Notes: generated from the letters alone by a model not told the origin. A stretch of DNA of 64,000 nt from Pseudomonas viridiflava (GCF_900590885.1 NZ_UUON01000033.1:124001-188000); one strand, 5' to 3'; counted from the stretch's first letter, positions 52,411-60,832 are shown. Numbers and translations: made by a program.

Positions 52411-53451
52411 TCAAGGCGCCGGATTCGGATGATCCTTCTGAATCGCCTCAATCCCCTCCAGCACTTCCTTGGACAGCTTCAGATCAGCACTGGCAATGTT
52501 GCTATCCAACTGCTCAAGCGACGTGGCGCCAATGATATTGCTGGTCACAAACGGCTGCTGCGTCACGAACGCCAATGCCATCTGCGCCGGGTCCAGGCCA
52601 TGTTCGCGCGCCAGCGCCACATACCGGCTGCACGCCGCTTCCGATTGCGGGTTGAAGTAGCGGCTGAAGCGGCTGTATTCGGTCAGGCGGGCCTTGGCCG
52701 GGCGCGCGCCATTCTCGTATTTGCCGCTGAGCATGCCGAACGCCAGCGGCGAGTAGGCCAGCAAGCCGCATTGTTCGCGAATCGCGACTTCCGCCAGGCC
52801 TACTTCAAAGCTGCGGTTGAGCAGGTTGTAGGGGTTCTGGATCGACACCGCGCGGGTCCAGCCACGGGCTTCGGCCAGGGCAAGGAATTTCATGGTGCCC
52901 CACGGGGTTTCGTTGGAAAGACCGATGTGGCGGATCTTGCCGGCCTTGACCTGTTCGTCCAGCGCTTCGAGGGTTTCCTCCAGCGGGGTGAGGTCGTCTT
53001 CGTCCTTGTGCTTGTAGCTCAGTTGGCCGAAGAAATTGGTGCTGCGTTCCGGCCAGTGCAACTGGTAGAGGTCGATCCAGTCGGTTTGCAGGCGCTTGAG
53101 GCTGGCATCCAGGGCATCGACGATGTGCTTGCGGTTGTGGCGCAGGTGGCCATCGCGGATGTAGTCGATGGTGTTGCCGGGGCCGGCGATCTTGCTGGCG
53201 AGGATCCAGTCGGCACGGTCGCCGCGGCTTTTGAAGTAATTGCCGATGTAGCGTTCGGTGGTGGCGTAGGTGTCGGCCTTGGGCGGCACCGGGTACATTT
53301 CGGCCGTATCGAGGAAGTTGATCCCCGCGGCCTTGGCCCGCTCGATCTGTGCGAAGGCCTCTGCCTCGCTGTTCTGCTCGCCCCAGGTCATGGTGCCCAA
53401 GGCTATCGCGCTCACGTTCAGATCCGTACGGCCCAGCTGTCGATAATCCAT
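52411..53451 (-). CDS. tas: Tas-type NADP(H)-dependent aldo-keto reductase
   Basis: TIM-barrel oxidoreductase of 346 residues, very similar to E. coli Tas. N-terminal GLGTMTWGEQ-like segment (ALGTMTWGEQNSEAEA), catalytic Asp/Tyr in LDTAEMYPVPP, the Lys in ASKIAGPG, the His in LYQLHWPER, and cofactor region SIQNPYNLLNRSFEVGLAEV are visible. The physiological substrate of Tas is not firmly known. I chose ATG 53451, preceded by AAGGAG; the long extension to 53643 runs into the rplM promoter region. Confidence 0.92.
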   Translation of the reverse strand: MDYRQLGRTDLNVSAIALGTMTWGEQNSEAEAFAQIERAKAAGINFLDTAEMYPVPPKADTYATTERYIGNYFKSRGDRADWILASKIAGPGNTIDYIRDGHLRHNRKHIVDALDASLKRLQTDWIDLYQLHWPERSTNFFGQLSYKHKDEDDLTPLEETLEALDEQVKAGKIRHIGLSNETPWGTMKFLALAEARGWTRAVSIQNPYNLLNRSFEVGLAEVAIREQCGLLAYSPLAFGMLSGKYENGARPAKARLTEYSRFSRYFNPQSEAACSRYVALAREHGLDPAQMALAFVTQQPFVTSNIIGATSLEQLDSNIASADLKLSKEVLEGIEAIQKDHPNPAP

Positions 53452-53626
53452 CGGGTACTCCTTCGGGAAAACAATCATAAAAGCAGGTTGAAATTTTTTT
53501 CGCAATCTGCATAATTGCCCACCTCTTTCTGCAGTGGAAGTGATGCGCCGCCTGCCGAAGAATCTTGCCGTTGAACGGACGCGCCGACCCGAGCCCCCGA
53601 TAGCGTCTGTATCCGGCTGCCTTTGA

Positions 53627-53655
53627 CTTGTCAAAGTACGCACTATTCAGTAAGA
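53627..53655 (+). promoter_or_regulatory. predicted sigma-70 promoter of rplM-rpsI
   Basis: -35 TTGTCA (53627-53632), 17-base spacer, -10 TAAGAT (53650-53655), 43 bases before the rplM start. Confidence 0.65.
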
Positions 53656-53698
53656 TCCGCCGTCTAATTTACAGGGCGGCCCCTGAGGCTATTAAAGA

Positions 53699-54127
53699 AT
53701 GACAACTTTTACTGCAAAACCGGAAACAGTTCAGCGCGACTGGTTTGTCGTCGACGCCGCTGGTCAGACCCTGGGTCGTCTGGCCACTGAAGTCGCCAGC
53801 CGTCTGCGTGGCAAGCACAAGCCTGAGTACACCCCTCACGTTGACACCGGTGACTACATCGTGATCATCAACGCTGAGCAGGTACGTGTTACCGGCAACA
53901 AAGCGCAAGACAAAATGTACTACCGTCACTCCGGTTTCCCAGGCGGTATCAAGTCTTCGAACTTCGAAGGCCTGATCTCCAAGAAGCCTGAAGCCCCGAT
54001 CGAAATCGCGGTCAAAGGTATGCTGCCTAAGGGCCCACTGGGTCGCGATATGTTTCGCAAGCTGAAAGTCTATGCGGGCGCTGTACACCCTCATGCTGCT
54101 CAGCAGCCCCAAGAACTGAAGTTTTAA
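53699..54127 (+). CDS. rplM: 50S ribosomal protein L13
   Basis: Ribosomal protein of 142 residues, an early assembly protein of the large subunit. Landmarks: RDWFVVDAAGQTLGRLATEV at the start, GDYIVIINAEQVRVTGNKAQ, and HPHAAQQPQELKF at the end. Length is normal. rpsI follows after 14 bases, the near-universal rplM-rpsI pair. Codon use is the strongly biased type of highly expressed genes. Confidence 0.98.
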   Translation: MTTFTAKPETVQRDWFVVDAAGQTLGRLATEVASRLRGKHKPEYTPHVDTGDYIVIINAEQVRVTGNKAQDKMYYRHSGFPGGIKSSNFEGLISKKPEAPIEIAVKGMLPKGPLGRDMFRKLKVYAGAVHPHAAQQPQELKF

Positions 54128-54141
54128 CGGAATAGTTCATT

Positions 54142-54534
54142 ATGTCGGCGACTCAAAATTACGGCACTGGCCGTCGCAAAACCGCTACCGCTCGCGTTTT
54201 CCTGCGTCCGGGTACTGGTAACATCTCGATCAACAACCGCACTCTGGAAAACTTCTTCGGTCGCGAAACTGCCCGCATGGTAGTTCGTCAGCCGCTGGAA
54301 CTGACCGAGACAGTTGAAAAGTTCGACATCTACGTCACCGTTATCGGTGGCGGTGTAAGTGGTCAAGCTGGCGCAATCCGCCACGGTATCACTCGCGCTC
54401 TGATGCAGTACGACGAAACCCTGCGTGGCGCTCTGCGCAAAGCTGGCTTCGTTACTCGCGATGCTCGTGAAGTTGAACGTAAGAAAGTCGGTCTGCGTAA
54501 AGCGCGTAAGCGTCCGCAGTACTCGAAGCGTTAA
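54142..54534 (+). CDS. rpsI: 30S ribosomal protein S9
   Basis: Ribosomal protein of 130 residues with the canonical YGTGRRKTATARVFLRPG start and RKKVGLRKARKRPQYSKR end, whose terminal Lys-Arg tail reaches the P-site tRNA. It is co-transcribed with rplM and followed by a strong terminator 18 bases after the stop. Confidence 0.98.
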   Translation: MSATQNYGTGRRKTATARVFLRPGTGNISINNRTLENFFGRETARMVVRQPLELTETVEKFDIYVTVIGGGVSGQAGAIRHGITRALMQYDETLRGALRKAGFVTRDAREVERKKVGLRKARKRPQYSKR

Positions 54535-54551
54535 TTCGCTTTACGTTCCAC

Positions 54552-54589
54552 AAAAACGCCCAGCCTCCTCACGGAGCTGGGCGTTTTTT
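54552..54589 (+). terminator. terminator of rplM-rpsI
   Basis: AAAAACGCCCAGC / GCTGGGCGTTTTTT stem with an 11-base loop and T6. Confidence 0.93.
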
Positions 54590-54626
54590 ATTGCCTGCGA
54601 TTTATGCAAAAAAACGCCGTGACAAC

Positions 54627-54653
54627 TTGCCACATCCGTAGACCCCCTATACT
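54627..54653 (+). promoter_or_regulatory. predicted promoter of petABC
   Basis: -35-like TTGCCA (54627-54632) and -10 TATACT (54648-54653) at a short 15-base spacing, about 150 bases before the petA ATG. The leader in between is AT-rich, with no other recognised element. Confidence 0.4.
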
Positions 54654-54800
54654 ACAAGGCCTGGAGGCGGAGGCCCGGGCAATTCCCTTGTCATACGTGG
54701 GGCTTTTCATTACCATCCGACAAAATTTTTATAAGTAAAAGATTCAACACTTAGTAGACGCCTGATTTAACAGGCCAAAAAGCTGATGGGAGAGGACTGA

Positions 54801-55397
54801 ATGAGCAATGACGGCGTGAATGCAGGCCGGCGTCGCTTCTTGGTAGCAGCCACATCCGTGGTGGGTGCTGCAGGAGCGGTGGGGGCTGCGGTCCCGTTCG
54901 TGGGGTCATGGTTTCCCAGTGCCAAGGCGAAAGCCGCAGGTGCACCGGTGAAGGTGAATATCAGCAAGATCGAGCCAGGCCAGCAGATGATTGCTGAGTG
55001 GCGCGGACAGCCGGTTTTCATTGTTCGCCGTACCGAGGAAATCCTGGGGAATCTGAAGAAAATCGAAGGTCAACTGTCTGACCCCGACTCGAAGAATTCC
55101 GACCAACCCGCCTACGTCGATAAGGAAGTTCGCTCGATCAAGCCAGAGATTCTGCTGCTGATCGGTATCTGCACCCACCTGGGCTGCTCGCCCACCTTCC
55201 GCCCGGAAGTGGCTCCTGCCGACCTTGGCAAGGACTGGGTCGGTGGCTATTTCTGCCCTTGCCACGGTTCGCACTACGACCTGGCCGGCCGCGTCTACAA
55301 GTCTCAGCCCGCACCCTTGAACCTGCCGGTTCCGCCGCATCAATACGAGACTGACAGTATCGTGATTATCGGTGTCGACCAGGGGGAGAAAGCCTGA
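54801..55397 (+). CDS. petA: cytochrome bc1 Rieske iron-sulfur subunit
   Basis: Subunit of 198 residues of ubiquinol-cytochrome c reductase. The N-terminus has a twin-arginine motif (GRRRFLVAAT) and one TM anchor (about 13-37). Cluster ligands Cys124 and His126 (CTHLGC) and Cys152 and His155 (CPCHGSHYD), with the Cys129-Cys154 disulfide pair, are all present. Its stop overlaps the petB start by one base (TGATG). Confidence 0.97.
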   Translation: MSNDGVNAGRRRFLVAATSVVGAAGAVGAAVPFVGSWFPSAKAKAAGAPVKVNISKIEPGQQMIAEWRGQPVFIVRRTEEILGNLKKIEGQLSDPDSKNSDQPAYVDKEVRSIKPEILLLIGICTHLGCSPTFRPEVAPADLGKDWVGGYFCPCHGSHYDLAGRVYKSQPAPLNLPVPPHQYETDSIVIIGVDQGEKA

Positions 55398-56608
55398 TGA
55401 GCAAGTTCATGGATTGGGTGGATGCGCGCTTCCCCGCCACCAAAATGTGGGAAGACCATCTCAGCAAATATTACGCACCAAAAAACTTCAACTTTTTCTA
55501 CTTCTTCGGCTCGCTGGCCCTGTTGGTGCTGGTCAATCAGATCGTCACCGGCGTGTGGCTGACGATGAGCTATACGCCGTCGGCGGAAGAGGCGTTCGCC
55601 TCCGTCGAGTACATCATGCGTGACGTCGAGTACGGCTCGATCCTGCGCCTGCTGCACTCCACCGGCGCGTCGGCGTTCTTTATCGTCGTCTATATGCACA
55701 TGTTCCGTGGCCTGCTTTACGGCTCGTACCAGAAGCCGCGCGAGCTGGTGTGGGTGTTCGGCATGTTGATCTACCTGGCGCTGATGGCTGAGGCCTTCAT
55801 GGGTTATCTGCTGCCATGGGGCCAGATGTCGTACTGGGGCGCCCAGGTGATCATCTCGCTGTTTGGTGCGATCCCGGTGATCGGCAACGACCTGACGCAG
55901 TGGATCCGTGGTGACTACCTGATTTCCGGCATCACCCTGAACCGCTTCTTCGCCTTGCACGTGGTGGCCTTGCCGATCGTGATCCTGGGCCTGGTGGTGC
56001 TGCACATCCTGGCGCTGCACGAAGTGGGTTCCAACAACCCGGATGGCGTAGATATCAAGAAGCACAAGGACGAGAACGGCATCCCGCTGGATGGCATTCC
56101 GTTCCACCCGTACTACACCGTGAAAGACATTGTCGGCGTGGTCGTGTTCCTGTTCGTGTTCTGCTCGATCGTGTTCTTTTTCCCGGAGATGGGTGGGTAT
56201 TTCCTGGAGAAGCCTAACTTCGAGCAGGCCAACGCCTTCAAGACACCTGAGCACATTGCGCCGGTCTGGTACTTCACGCCGTTCTACGCGATCTTGCGGG
56301 CGATTCCCGACAAGCTCATGGGCGTAATCGCCATGGGCGCGGCCATCGCGGTGCTGTTCGTGTTGCCTTGGCTCGACCGTAGCCCGGTCAAGTCCATGCG
56401 CTACAAGGGCTGGCTGAGCAAGATCTGGCTGTGGGTGTTCTGCATTTCGTTCGTGATCCTGGGCGTGTTGGGCGTATTGGCGCCGACCCCCGAGCGTACG
56501 TTGCTTTCGCAGGTCTGCACCTTCCTGTACTTCGCCTACTTCATTCTGATGCCGTTCTATACCCGGCTCGAGAAGACCAAACCGGTTCCGGATAGGGTGA
56601 CTGGCTGA
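55397..56608 (+). CDS. petB: cytochrome b of the bc1 complex
   Basis: Integral membrane subunit of 403 residues with eight to nine TM helices, two b hemes and the quinol sites. RLLHSTGASAFFIVVYMHMF and NRFFALHVVALPIVILGLVV carry heme-ligand histidines; YLLPWGQMSYWGAQVI is the Qo-site helix, although the usual PEWY appears as APVWYF. It is fused through the final helices as in other gamma-proteobacteria. One-base overlaps with petA and petC show a tightly coupled operon. Confidence 0.96.
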   Translation: MSKFMDWVDARFPATKMWEDHLSKYYAPKNFNFFYFFGSLALLVLVNQIVTGVWLTMSYTPSAEEAFASVEYIMRDVEYGSILRLLHSTGASAFFIVVYMHMFRGLLYGSYQKPRELVWVFGMLIYLALMAEAFMGYLLPWGQMSYWGAQVIISLFGAIPVIGNDLTQWIRGDYLISGITLNRFFALHVVALPIVILGLVVLHILALHEVGSNNPDGVDIKKHKDENGIPLDGIPFHPYYTVKDIVGVVVFLFVFCSIVFFFPEMGGYFLEKPNFEQANAFKTPEHIAPVWYFTPFYAILRAIPDKLMGVIAMGAAIAVLFVLPWLDRSPVKSMRYKGWLSKIWLWVFCISFVILGVLGVLAPTPERTLLSQVCTFLYFAYFILMPFYTRLEKTKPVPDRVTG

Positions 56609-57390
56609 TGAAAAAATTATTCGTTGCATTGATGCTTGCGGCGCTGCCGCTACTGTCCTTCGCTGCCGAGCACGGCGGCCCGGAGCTGGAAAAAGTCGAT
56701 ATCGACGTATCGGACAAAGCCGCCATGCAGGACGGTCTGCGGACCTTCACCAACTACTGCATGGGCTGCCACAGCGCCAAGTTCCAGCGTTACGAGCGGG
56801 TGGCCGACGACTTGGGTATCCCGCATGAGGTGATGCTCAGCCATTCGGTGTTCACCGGTGCGAAAATCGGCGACCACATGAGCATCGGCATGCAGCCCGC
56901 CGACGCCAAGACCTGGTTCGGCGCGGCGCCGCCCGACCTGACGCTGGTGGCCCGTGTACGCGGTACCGATTGGCTCTACGGTTACCTCAAGTCCTTTTAC
57001 GAAGACCCGGCGCGCCCGTACGGCGTGAACAACAAAGTCTTCCCGAACGTCGGCATGCCTAACGTTCTGGTCGGCCTGCAGGGTCGCCAAGTGGTAGGAT
57101 GCAAGCAGGTTCAGGTCGTTGAAGACGGCAAGAAGCAATATGATCCGTTGACCGGCACGCCGCTCACCCATGAAGCGTGTGATCAACTGACCATCGTGCC
57201 CAAGACCGGTACGCTGAACGAAGAGCAGTTCGACGAGAAGGTAAAAAATCTCGTGACCTTCCTGGCCTACTCGGCCAACCCGGTCAAATTGCAGCACCAG
57301 CGCATCGGTACGTACGTCTTGCTTTACCTGGCTTTCTTCTTCGTATTCGCCTATCTGCTCAAACGCGAATACTGGAAGGATGTGCATTGA
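56608..57390 (+). CDS. petC: cytochrome c1 of the bc1 complex
   Basis: Membrane-anchored c-type cytochrome of 260 residues. The signal peptide ends LSFAAEHG. Heme motif CMGCH is at 51-55, and the Met ligand is probably in the IGDHMSIGMQ region. One C-terminal TM anchor (GTYVLLYLAFFFVFAYLL) is followed by KREYWKDVH. It accepts electrons from the Rieske protein and passes them to soluble cytochrome c. The operon ends here; a structured element follows. Confidence 0.97.
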   Translation: MKKLFVALMLAALPLLSFAAEHGGPELEKVDIDVSDKAAMQDGLRTFTNYCMGCHSAKFQRYERVADDLGIPHEVMLSHSVFTGAKIGDHMSIGMQPADAKTWFGAAPPDLTLVARVRGTDWLYGYLKSFYEDPARPYGVNNKVFPNVGMPNVLVGLQGRQVVGCKQVQVVEDGKKQYDPLTGTPLTHEACDQLTIVPKTGTLNEEQFDEKVKNLVTFLAYSANPVKLQHQRIGTYVLLYLAFFFVFAYLLKREYWKDVH

Positions 57391-57419
57391 TCCAACCGTA
57401 AGCAATTGCTGTTAATCTT

Positions 57420-57502
57420 GCGCGCCCAGCGGCATCTCTGAATACGTAGCGGTCTGGTTTTACCAGGCACTACAGGGATGCTCTCTGGGCGCGCTCGTTT
57501 TT
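57420..57502 (+). ncRNA. structured RNA-like element / complex terminator between petC and sspA
   Basis: Stem 1 GCGCGCCCAG (57420-57429) with CTGGGCGCGC (57485-57494). Stem 2 GCATCTCTG (57432-57440) with CAGGGATGC (57473-57481). Apical hairpin CTGGT / ACCAG (57454-57466). A T-rich end, TCGTTTTTG, follows. It could be an unusually long terminator of petABC, the 3' part of a small RNA, or an sspA leader. Confidence 0.5.
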
Positions 57503-57539
57503 GAGCTTTCGATAATTTCAACAAGCGAGGAGGACCGCC

Positions 57540-58157
57540 ATGGGCGTGACCAATCGGTTGGCCTGTTACTCCGACCCCGCCGACCACTATTCCCACCGAG
57601 TACGCATCGTGCTCGCAGAGAAGGGTGTCAGCGCCGAGATCATCAGTGTGGAGGCGGGCCGTCATCCGCCGAAGCTGATCGAAGTGAACCCTTACGGCAG
57701 CTTGCCCACCCTGGTCGATCGTGACCTGGCGTTGTGGGAGTCAACCGTGGTGATGGAATACCTGGATGAGCGTTACCCTCATCCGCCTTTGCTGCCGGTG
57801 TACCCGGTGGCGCGTGCCAACAGCCGCCTGCTGATCCATCGGATCCAGCGTGACTGGTGCGGGCTGGTGGATGTGATTCTGGATTCACGCAGCAAAGAAG
57901 CCGCTCGGGTGCAGGCACGCAAGGAATTGCGTGAGAGCCTGACCGGTGTTTCGCCGCTGTTCGCCGACAAGCCTTTTTTCCTCAGCGAGGAACAAAGCCT
58001 GGTGGATTGCTGCCTATTGCCCATACTCTGGCGTTTGCCGATTTTGGGTATTGAACTGCCGCGGCCTGCCAAGCCGCTGCTTGATTACATGGAGCGCCAG
58101 TTTGCGCGTGAGGCTTTCCAGGCGAGTCTGTCTGGTGTCGAACGCGATATGCGCTAA
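57540..58157 (+). CDS. sspA: stringent starvation protein A
   Basis: Glutathione-S-transferase-fold protein of 205 residues that binds RNA polymerase and alters transcription in stationary phase and stress. The thioredoxin-like N-domain (ACYSDPADHYSHRVRIVLAE) and the conserved PHPPLLPVYPVARANSR stretch, which contains the surface PHP motif, are intact. ATG 57540 follows GCGAGGAGG. sspB lies 17 bases downstream, in the standard sspAB order. Confidence 0.95.
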   Translation: MGVTNRLACYSDPADHYSHRVRIVLAEKGVSAEIISVEAGRHPPKLIEVNPYGSLPTLVDRDLALWESTVVMEYLDERYPHPPLLPVYPVARANSRLLIHRIQRDWCGLVDVILDSRSKEAARVQARKELRESLTGVSPLFADKPFFLSEEQSLVDCCLLPILWRLPILGIELPRPAKPLLDYMERQFAREAFQASLSGVERDMR

Positions 58158-58174
58158 GGCTTAAGGAGCCGCTG

Positions 58175-58594
58175 ATGAACTCCAGTCGACCCTATTTGGT
58201 TCGCGCGCTCTATGAGTGGATTGTGGACAACGATTGCACCCCGCACATGCTGGTCAATTCCGAGTTTCCCAAGGTTGATGTACCGCAGGGTTTCGCCAGC
58301 GATGGCCAGATCGTGCTGAACGTATCGCCGAGCGCCGTGCGCCACCTGCACATGGACAATGAAGCGGTCAGCTTCGAAGGGCGTTTCGGCGGTGTGCCAC
58401 ATACGCTGTTCGTGCCGATCGGTGCCATCCTCGGGATCTATGCCCGGGAAAATGGCCAGGGCATGGTGTTTGATCTGGAGTCGCCTTTCGAGGACGACGA
58501 AGCGATCGAAGGCGAAGACGGCGACGATCTGCCGCCGCCGGATGCCGAGCCGCCGCGCCCAAGCGGTCGGCCAAGCCTGAAAGTGGTGAAATAA
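58175..58594 (+). CDS. sspB: SspB, ClpXP protease adaptor
   Basis: Adaptor of 139 residues that binds ssrA-tagged proteins and hands them to ClpX. The folded SspB domain (about 1-110, with RPYLVRALYEWIVDNDCTPH) is followed by a flexible acidic linker and the C-terminal ClpX-binding tail (RPSLKVVK). ATG 58175 follows TAAGGAG. A terminator follows the stop. Confidence 0.95.
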   Translation: MNSSRPYLVRALYEWIVDNDCTPHMLVNSEFPKVDVPQGFASDGQIVLNVSPSAVRHLHMDNEAVSFEGRFGGVPHTLFVPIGAILGIYARENGQGMVFDLESPFEDDEAIEGEDGDDLPPPDAEPPRPSGRPSLKVVK

Positions 58595-58624
58595 GCGGCT
58601 TTCACCTTCGGGTGAGCTGTAAAG

Positions 58625-58654
58625 ATGCCTCGGCCTGTGCCGGGGCATTTTTTT
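58625..58654 (+). terminator. terminator of sspAB
   Basis: ATGCCTCGG / CCGGGGCAT stem with a 6-base loop and T7. Confidence 0.88.
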
Positions 58655-58692
58655 GCGCGCAGGATATAAATGAAAGTCGTGATAGAACGGTG

Positions 58693-58702
58693 ATCGTACA
58701 AC
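58693..58702. promoter_or_regulatory. half-operator before the FadR-type regulator gene
   Basis: ATCGTACAAC, identical (reverse complement) to the left half plus spacer of the dyad before kdgD at 60944-60953. It lies 51 bases before the regulator's ATG, suggesting autoregulation. Confidence 0.5.
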
Positions 58703-58752
58703 CGCCATGGGCTATCATGCGTCCTCAAGTTCACCGAGAAAGATGATCCATC

Positions 58753-59502
58753 ATGGAAAACGCCAACACCGCCCCTCGTCTTCCCCGCAAGCGCCGCAGC
58801 CTTGCCCAGGAACTGGTCACGGTGTTGTCCGAGCAGATCCGCGACGGCCAACTCAAGCGTGGCGACAAGCTGCCCACCGAGTCGGCGATCATGGATGCCC
58901 ATGGGGTCAGCCGCACGGTGGTGCGTGAAGCCATTTCACGTTTGCAGGCGGCCGGGCAGGTAGAAACCCGCCACGGTATCGGCACGTTCGTATTGGACAC
59001 GCCAAGCCCCAGCGGCTTTCGCATCGACCCGGCCACGGTGGTGACCCTGCGTGATGTGCTGGCGATTCTGGAGCTGCGTATCAGCCTGGAAGTGGAGTCC
59101 GCCGGCCTGGCTGCCTTGCGTCGCAGTGATGAACAACTGGCGGCCATGCGCGCGGCACTCGATGCGCTGAATGAGAGCGCTGCGCACGCCGGCGACGCGG
59201 TGGCATCGGACTTTGCCTTCCACCTGGAAATCGCGCTGTCCACCGGCAACCGCTACTTCACCGACATCATGACCCACCTGGGTACCAGCATCATCCCGCG
59301 TACCCGCCTGAATTCGGCACGCCTGGCTCATGACGACCAGCAGCACTACATGAGCCGCCTGAGCCGCGAACACGAAGAGATTTATGAGGCGATTGCCCGC
59401 AAGGATTCCGACGCGGCGCGAGCGGCCATGCGCCTGCACCTGACCAACAGCCGTGAGCGGCTGCGCCATGCCCATGAAGAGGCAGAAGCGCAGCGCGGTT
59501 AA
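58753..59502 (+). CDS. FadR-subfamily GntR regulator, probably of the glucarate locus
   Basis: Regulator of 249 residues. A winged-helix GntR domain (about 15-85, with GDKLPTESAIMDAHGVSRTVVREAI... pattern) is joined to an all-helical FCD effector domain (about 100-235; metal-ligand-type residues in the DFAFHLEIA and SREHEEIYEAI helices). FCD regulators sense organic or sugar acids. It lies upstream of kdgD, whose promoter has a dyad sharing a 10-bp half with this gene's own promoter, so it likely controls glucarate/galactarate use. A REPIN and one unrelated gene separate them. Confidence 0.88.
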   Translation: MENANTAPRLPRKRRSLAQELVTVLSEQIRDGQLKRGDKLPTESAIMDAHGVSRTVVREAISRLQAAGQVETRHGIGTFVLDTPSPSGFRIDPATVVTLRDVLAILELRISLEVESAGLAALRRSDEQLAAMRAALDALNESAAHAGDAVASDFAFHLEIALSTGNRYFTDIMTHLGTSIIPRTRLNSARLAHDDQQHYMSRLSREHEEIYEAIARKDSDAARAAMRLHLTNSRERLRHAHEEAEAQRG

Positions 59503-59519
59503 AGGCTAAGCAGGCTTTG

Positions 59520-59608
59520 TGTGGGAGAGGGCTTGCTCCCGATAGCAATCTTTCATTCAGCGGGCGTGTTGACTGACACACTGCTATCGGGAGCAAGCCC
59601 CTCCCACA
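59520..59608. repeat. REPIN doublet, variant family
   Basis: TGTGGGAGAGGGCTTGCTCC at the left and CGGGAGCAAGCCCCTCCCAC at the right, 43 bases apart. The stem sequence (GCTCCCGATAG) differs from the other copies here, which have GCCCCCGATAG, so it belongs to a second REP group. Confidence 0.85.
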
Positions 59609-59619
59609 TTTGACCTTCG

Positions 59620-60777
59620 TTAATTGGCAGGCTGATTCGGCTTGTAATCCTTGAGCAGCAGGTAAGTACTCCAGCCCCACCAATTATTAGTCCAGTGCCT
59701 GTCGTTCAGGTCATTCACATCCTTGCGGCGCAGCACCTTGTCACCCTCCACCTTGAACAGCGGCGAGAAGTTATTCGCCGGGTTCTGTGCGGCGTTCAGG
59801 TCCGGCACATACAGCGCAGCCTTGAAGCCGGCCGGGGAGGGCGCCACGCCGCTGATGAAAGTCTCGAAAATCTCATCGGCCGAGGCCTGCACGGCGCGTT
59901 TGACCATGGCGCGGTTGGCGGCGTCGATGCTGTCGAAATAGCGCTTGTCCCCATACGCATGCCACTGCTCTCCCATGGCGTTGCGCACCTTGAGCCCGAA
60001 CTTGCTGTCTTCATCGTGCATGAAGCGACTGATCAGCGAGCCCAATTCCCCTGGCGTTACCACCGCCGCCAGTTGCTTGCGCGGCACGCGCAGGTGGCCG
60101 GCGGAAAACAGGTCGGTCAAAAAGTGATCAGCAAAGCTGTTCATCGCATACGCCAGTTCCAGGGCCTGGTCGGTGCCGGTCTGATGCGCCACCACCGCCT
60201 GTTGCAGCGCCGCCGTATGGCCTGCCAGGTAGGCCGACAGCGCCCACTCGCCGAAGTGGTCGGCGTTGTCCGCGGCCAGCTTTAAATAGCGCCCCAGTGG
60301 GATCAGCGCCGAGACCGCACTGCCACCGCCGGTAATGCGGTTCCATTCCTCTGACAGGCTATCGCCCAGGGTGTCGTAGGCTTCATGGGCCTGCTTGCCG
60401 TCCTTTATGGCCTGCTTGACCGCGTTGATCTCTTTTTGCATCACCGCGAGGATCTTGTGCGCTTCCTCTCGGGACGCGGGCAGTACCGCCAGCGAGTTGA
60501 AGGCGGCGTTGAAACGTTGCACGCGCTCGGCAGGGGAGGTGCCGTCGCTGATGGGTTTGCCTGGAATGCCATAGAAATCACCACCCAGGGCGATCACTTG
60601 GCCGTAGGTGAGTGCCAGCCCATTGGGCAGGTGCAATTCGACTTGTCGCGCGGGAATCGCGGCTGCGTCCTTGGCAAAACGCAACAGGGTGTCGTCGCCG
60701 ATGCCGGTGTGCTCGCCGCCTTCGAAGCGCAGGGTTGGCGGTTTTCTTTCGGGTGCTGCGAGTTCAATACCGGACAT
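59620..60777 (-). CDS. putative zinc phospholipase C-like protein, SOS-controlled
   Basis: Protein of 385 residues not matching a named gene I recognise. In the middle it carries His218-x3-Asp222-x5-His228 (ADHFLTDLFSAGH), the same spacing as zinc ligands in B. cereus phospholipase C. Asp67 in GGDFYG, His23 in GGEHTG and the cluster His254-Asp-Glu (RFMHDED) are further candidate ligands. There is no signal peptide or membrane helix, so it acts inside the cell or leaves by a leaderless route. ATG 60777 follows AAGGAG. A near-perfect LexA box lies 40 bases upstream. It lies between a sugar-acid regulator and its apparent target, unrelated to both. The fold assignment is inference. Confidence 0.6.
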   Translation of the reverse strand: MSGIELAAPERKPPTLRFEGGEHTGIGDDTLLRFAKDAAAIPARQVELHLPNGLALTYGQVIALGGDFYGIPGKPISDGTSPAERVQRFNAAFNSLAVLPASREEAHKILAVMQKEINAVKQAIKDGKQAHEAYDTLGDSLSEEWNRITGGGSAVSALIPLGRYLKLAADNADHFGEWALSAYLAGHTAALQQAVVAHQTGTDQALELAYAMNSFADHFLTDLFSAGHLRVPRKQLAAVVTPGELGSLISRFMHDEDSKFGLKVRNAMGEQWHAYGDKRYFDSIDAANRAMVKRAVQASADEIFETFISGVAPSPAGFKAALYVPDLNAAQNPANNFSPLFKVEGDKVLRRKDVNDLNDRHWTNNWWGWSTYLLLKDYKPNQPAN

Positions 60778-60816
60778 GTTAGCTCCTTGCTATGCCGTAG
60801 GAATCTTCCTTAATAA

Positions 60817-60832
60817 CTGTATGCATATACAG
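60817..60832. promoter_or_regulatory. LexA (SOS) box
   Basis: CTGTATGCATATACAG keeps the invariant CTG-N10-CAG and differs from the ideal CTGTATATATATACAG at two central positions. It lies 40 bases before the minus-strand gene at 60777, and about 190 bases from kdgD on the other side. Confidence 0.8.
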
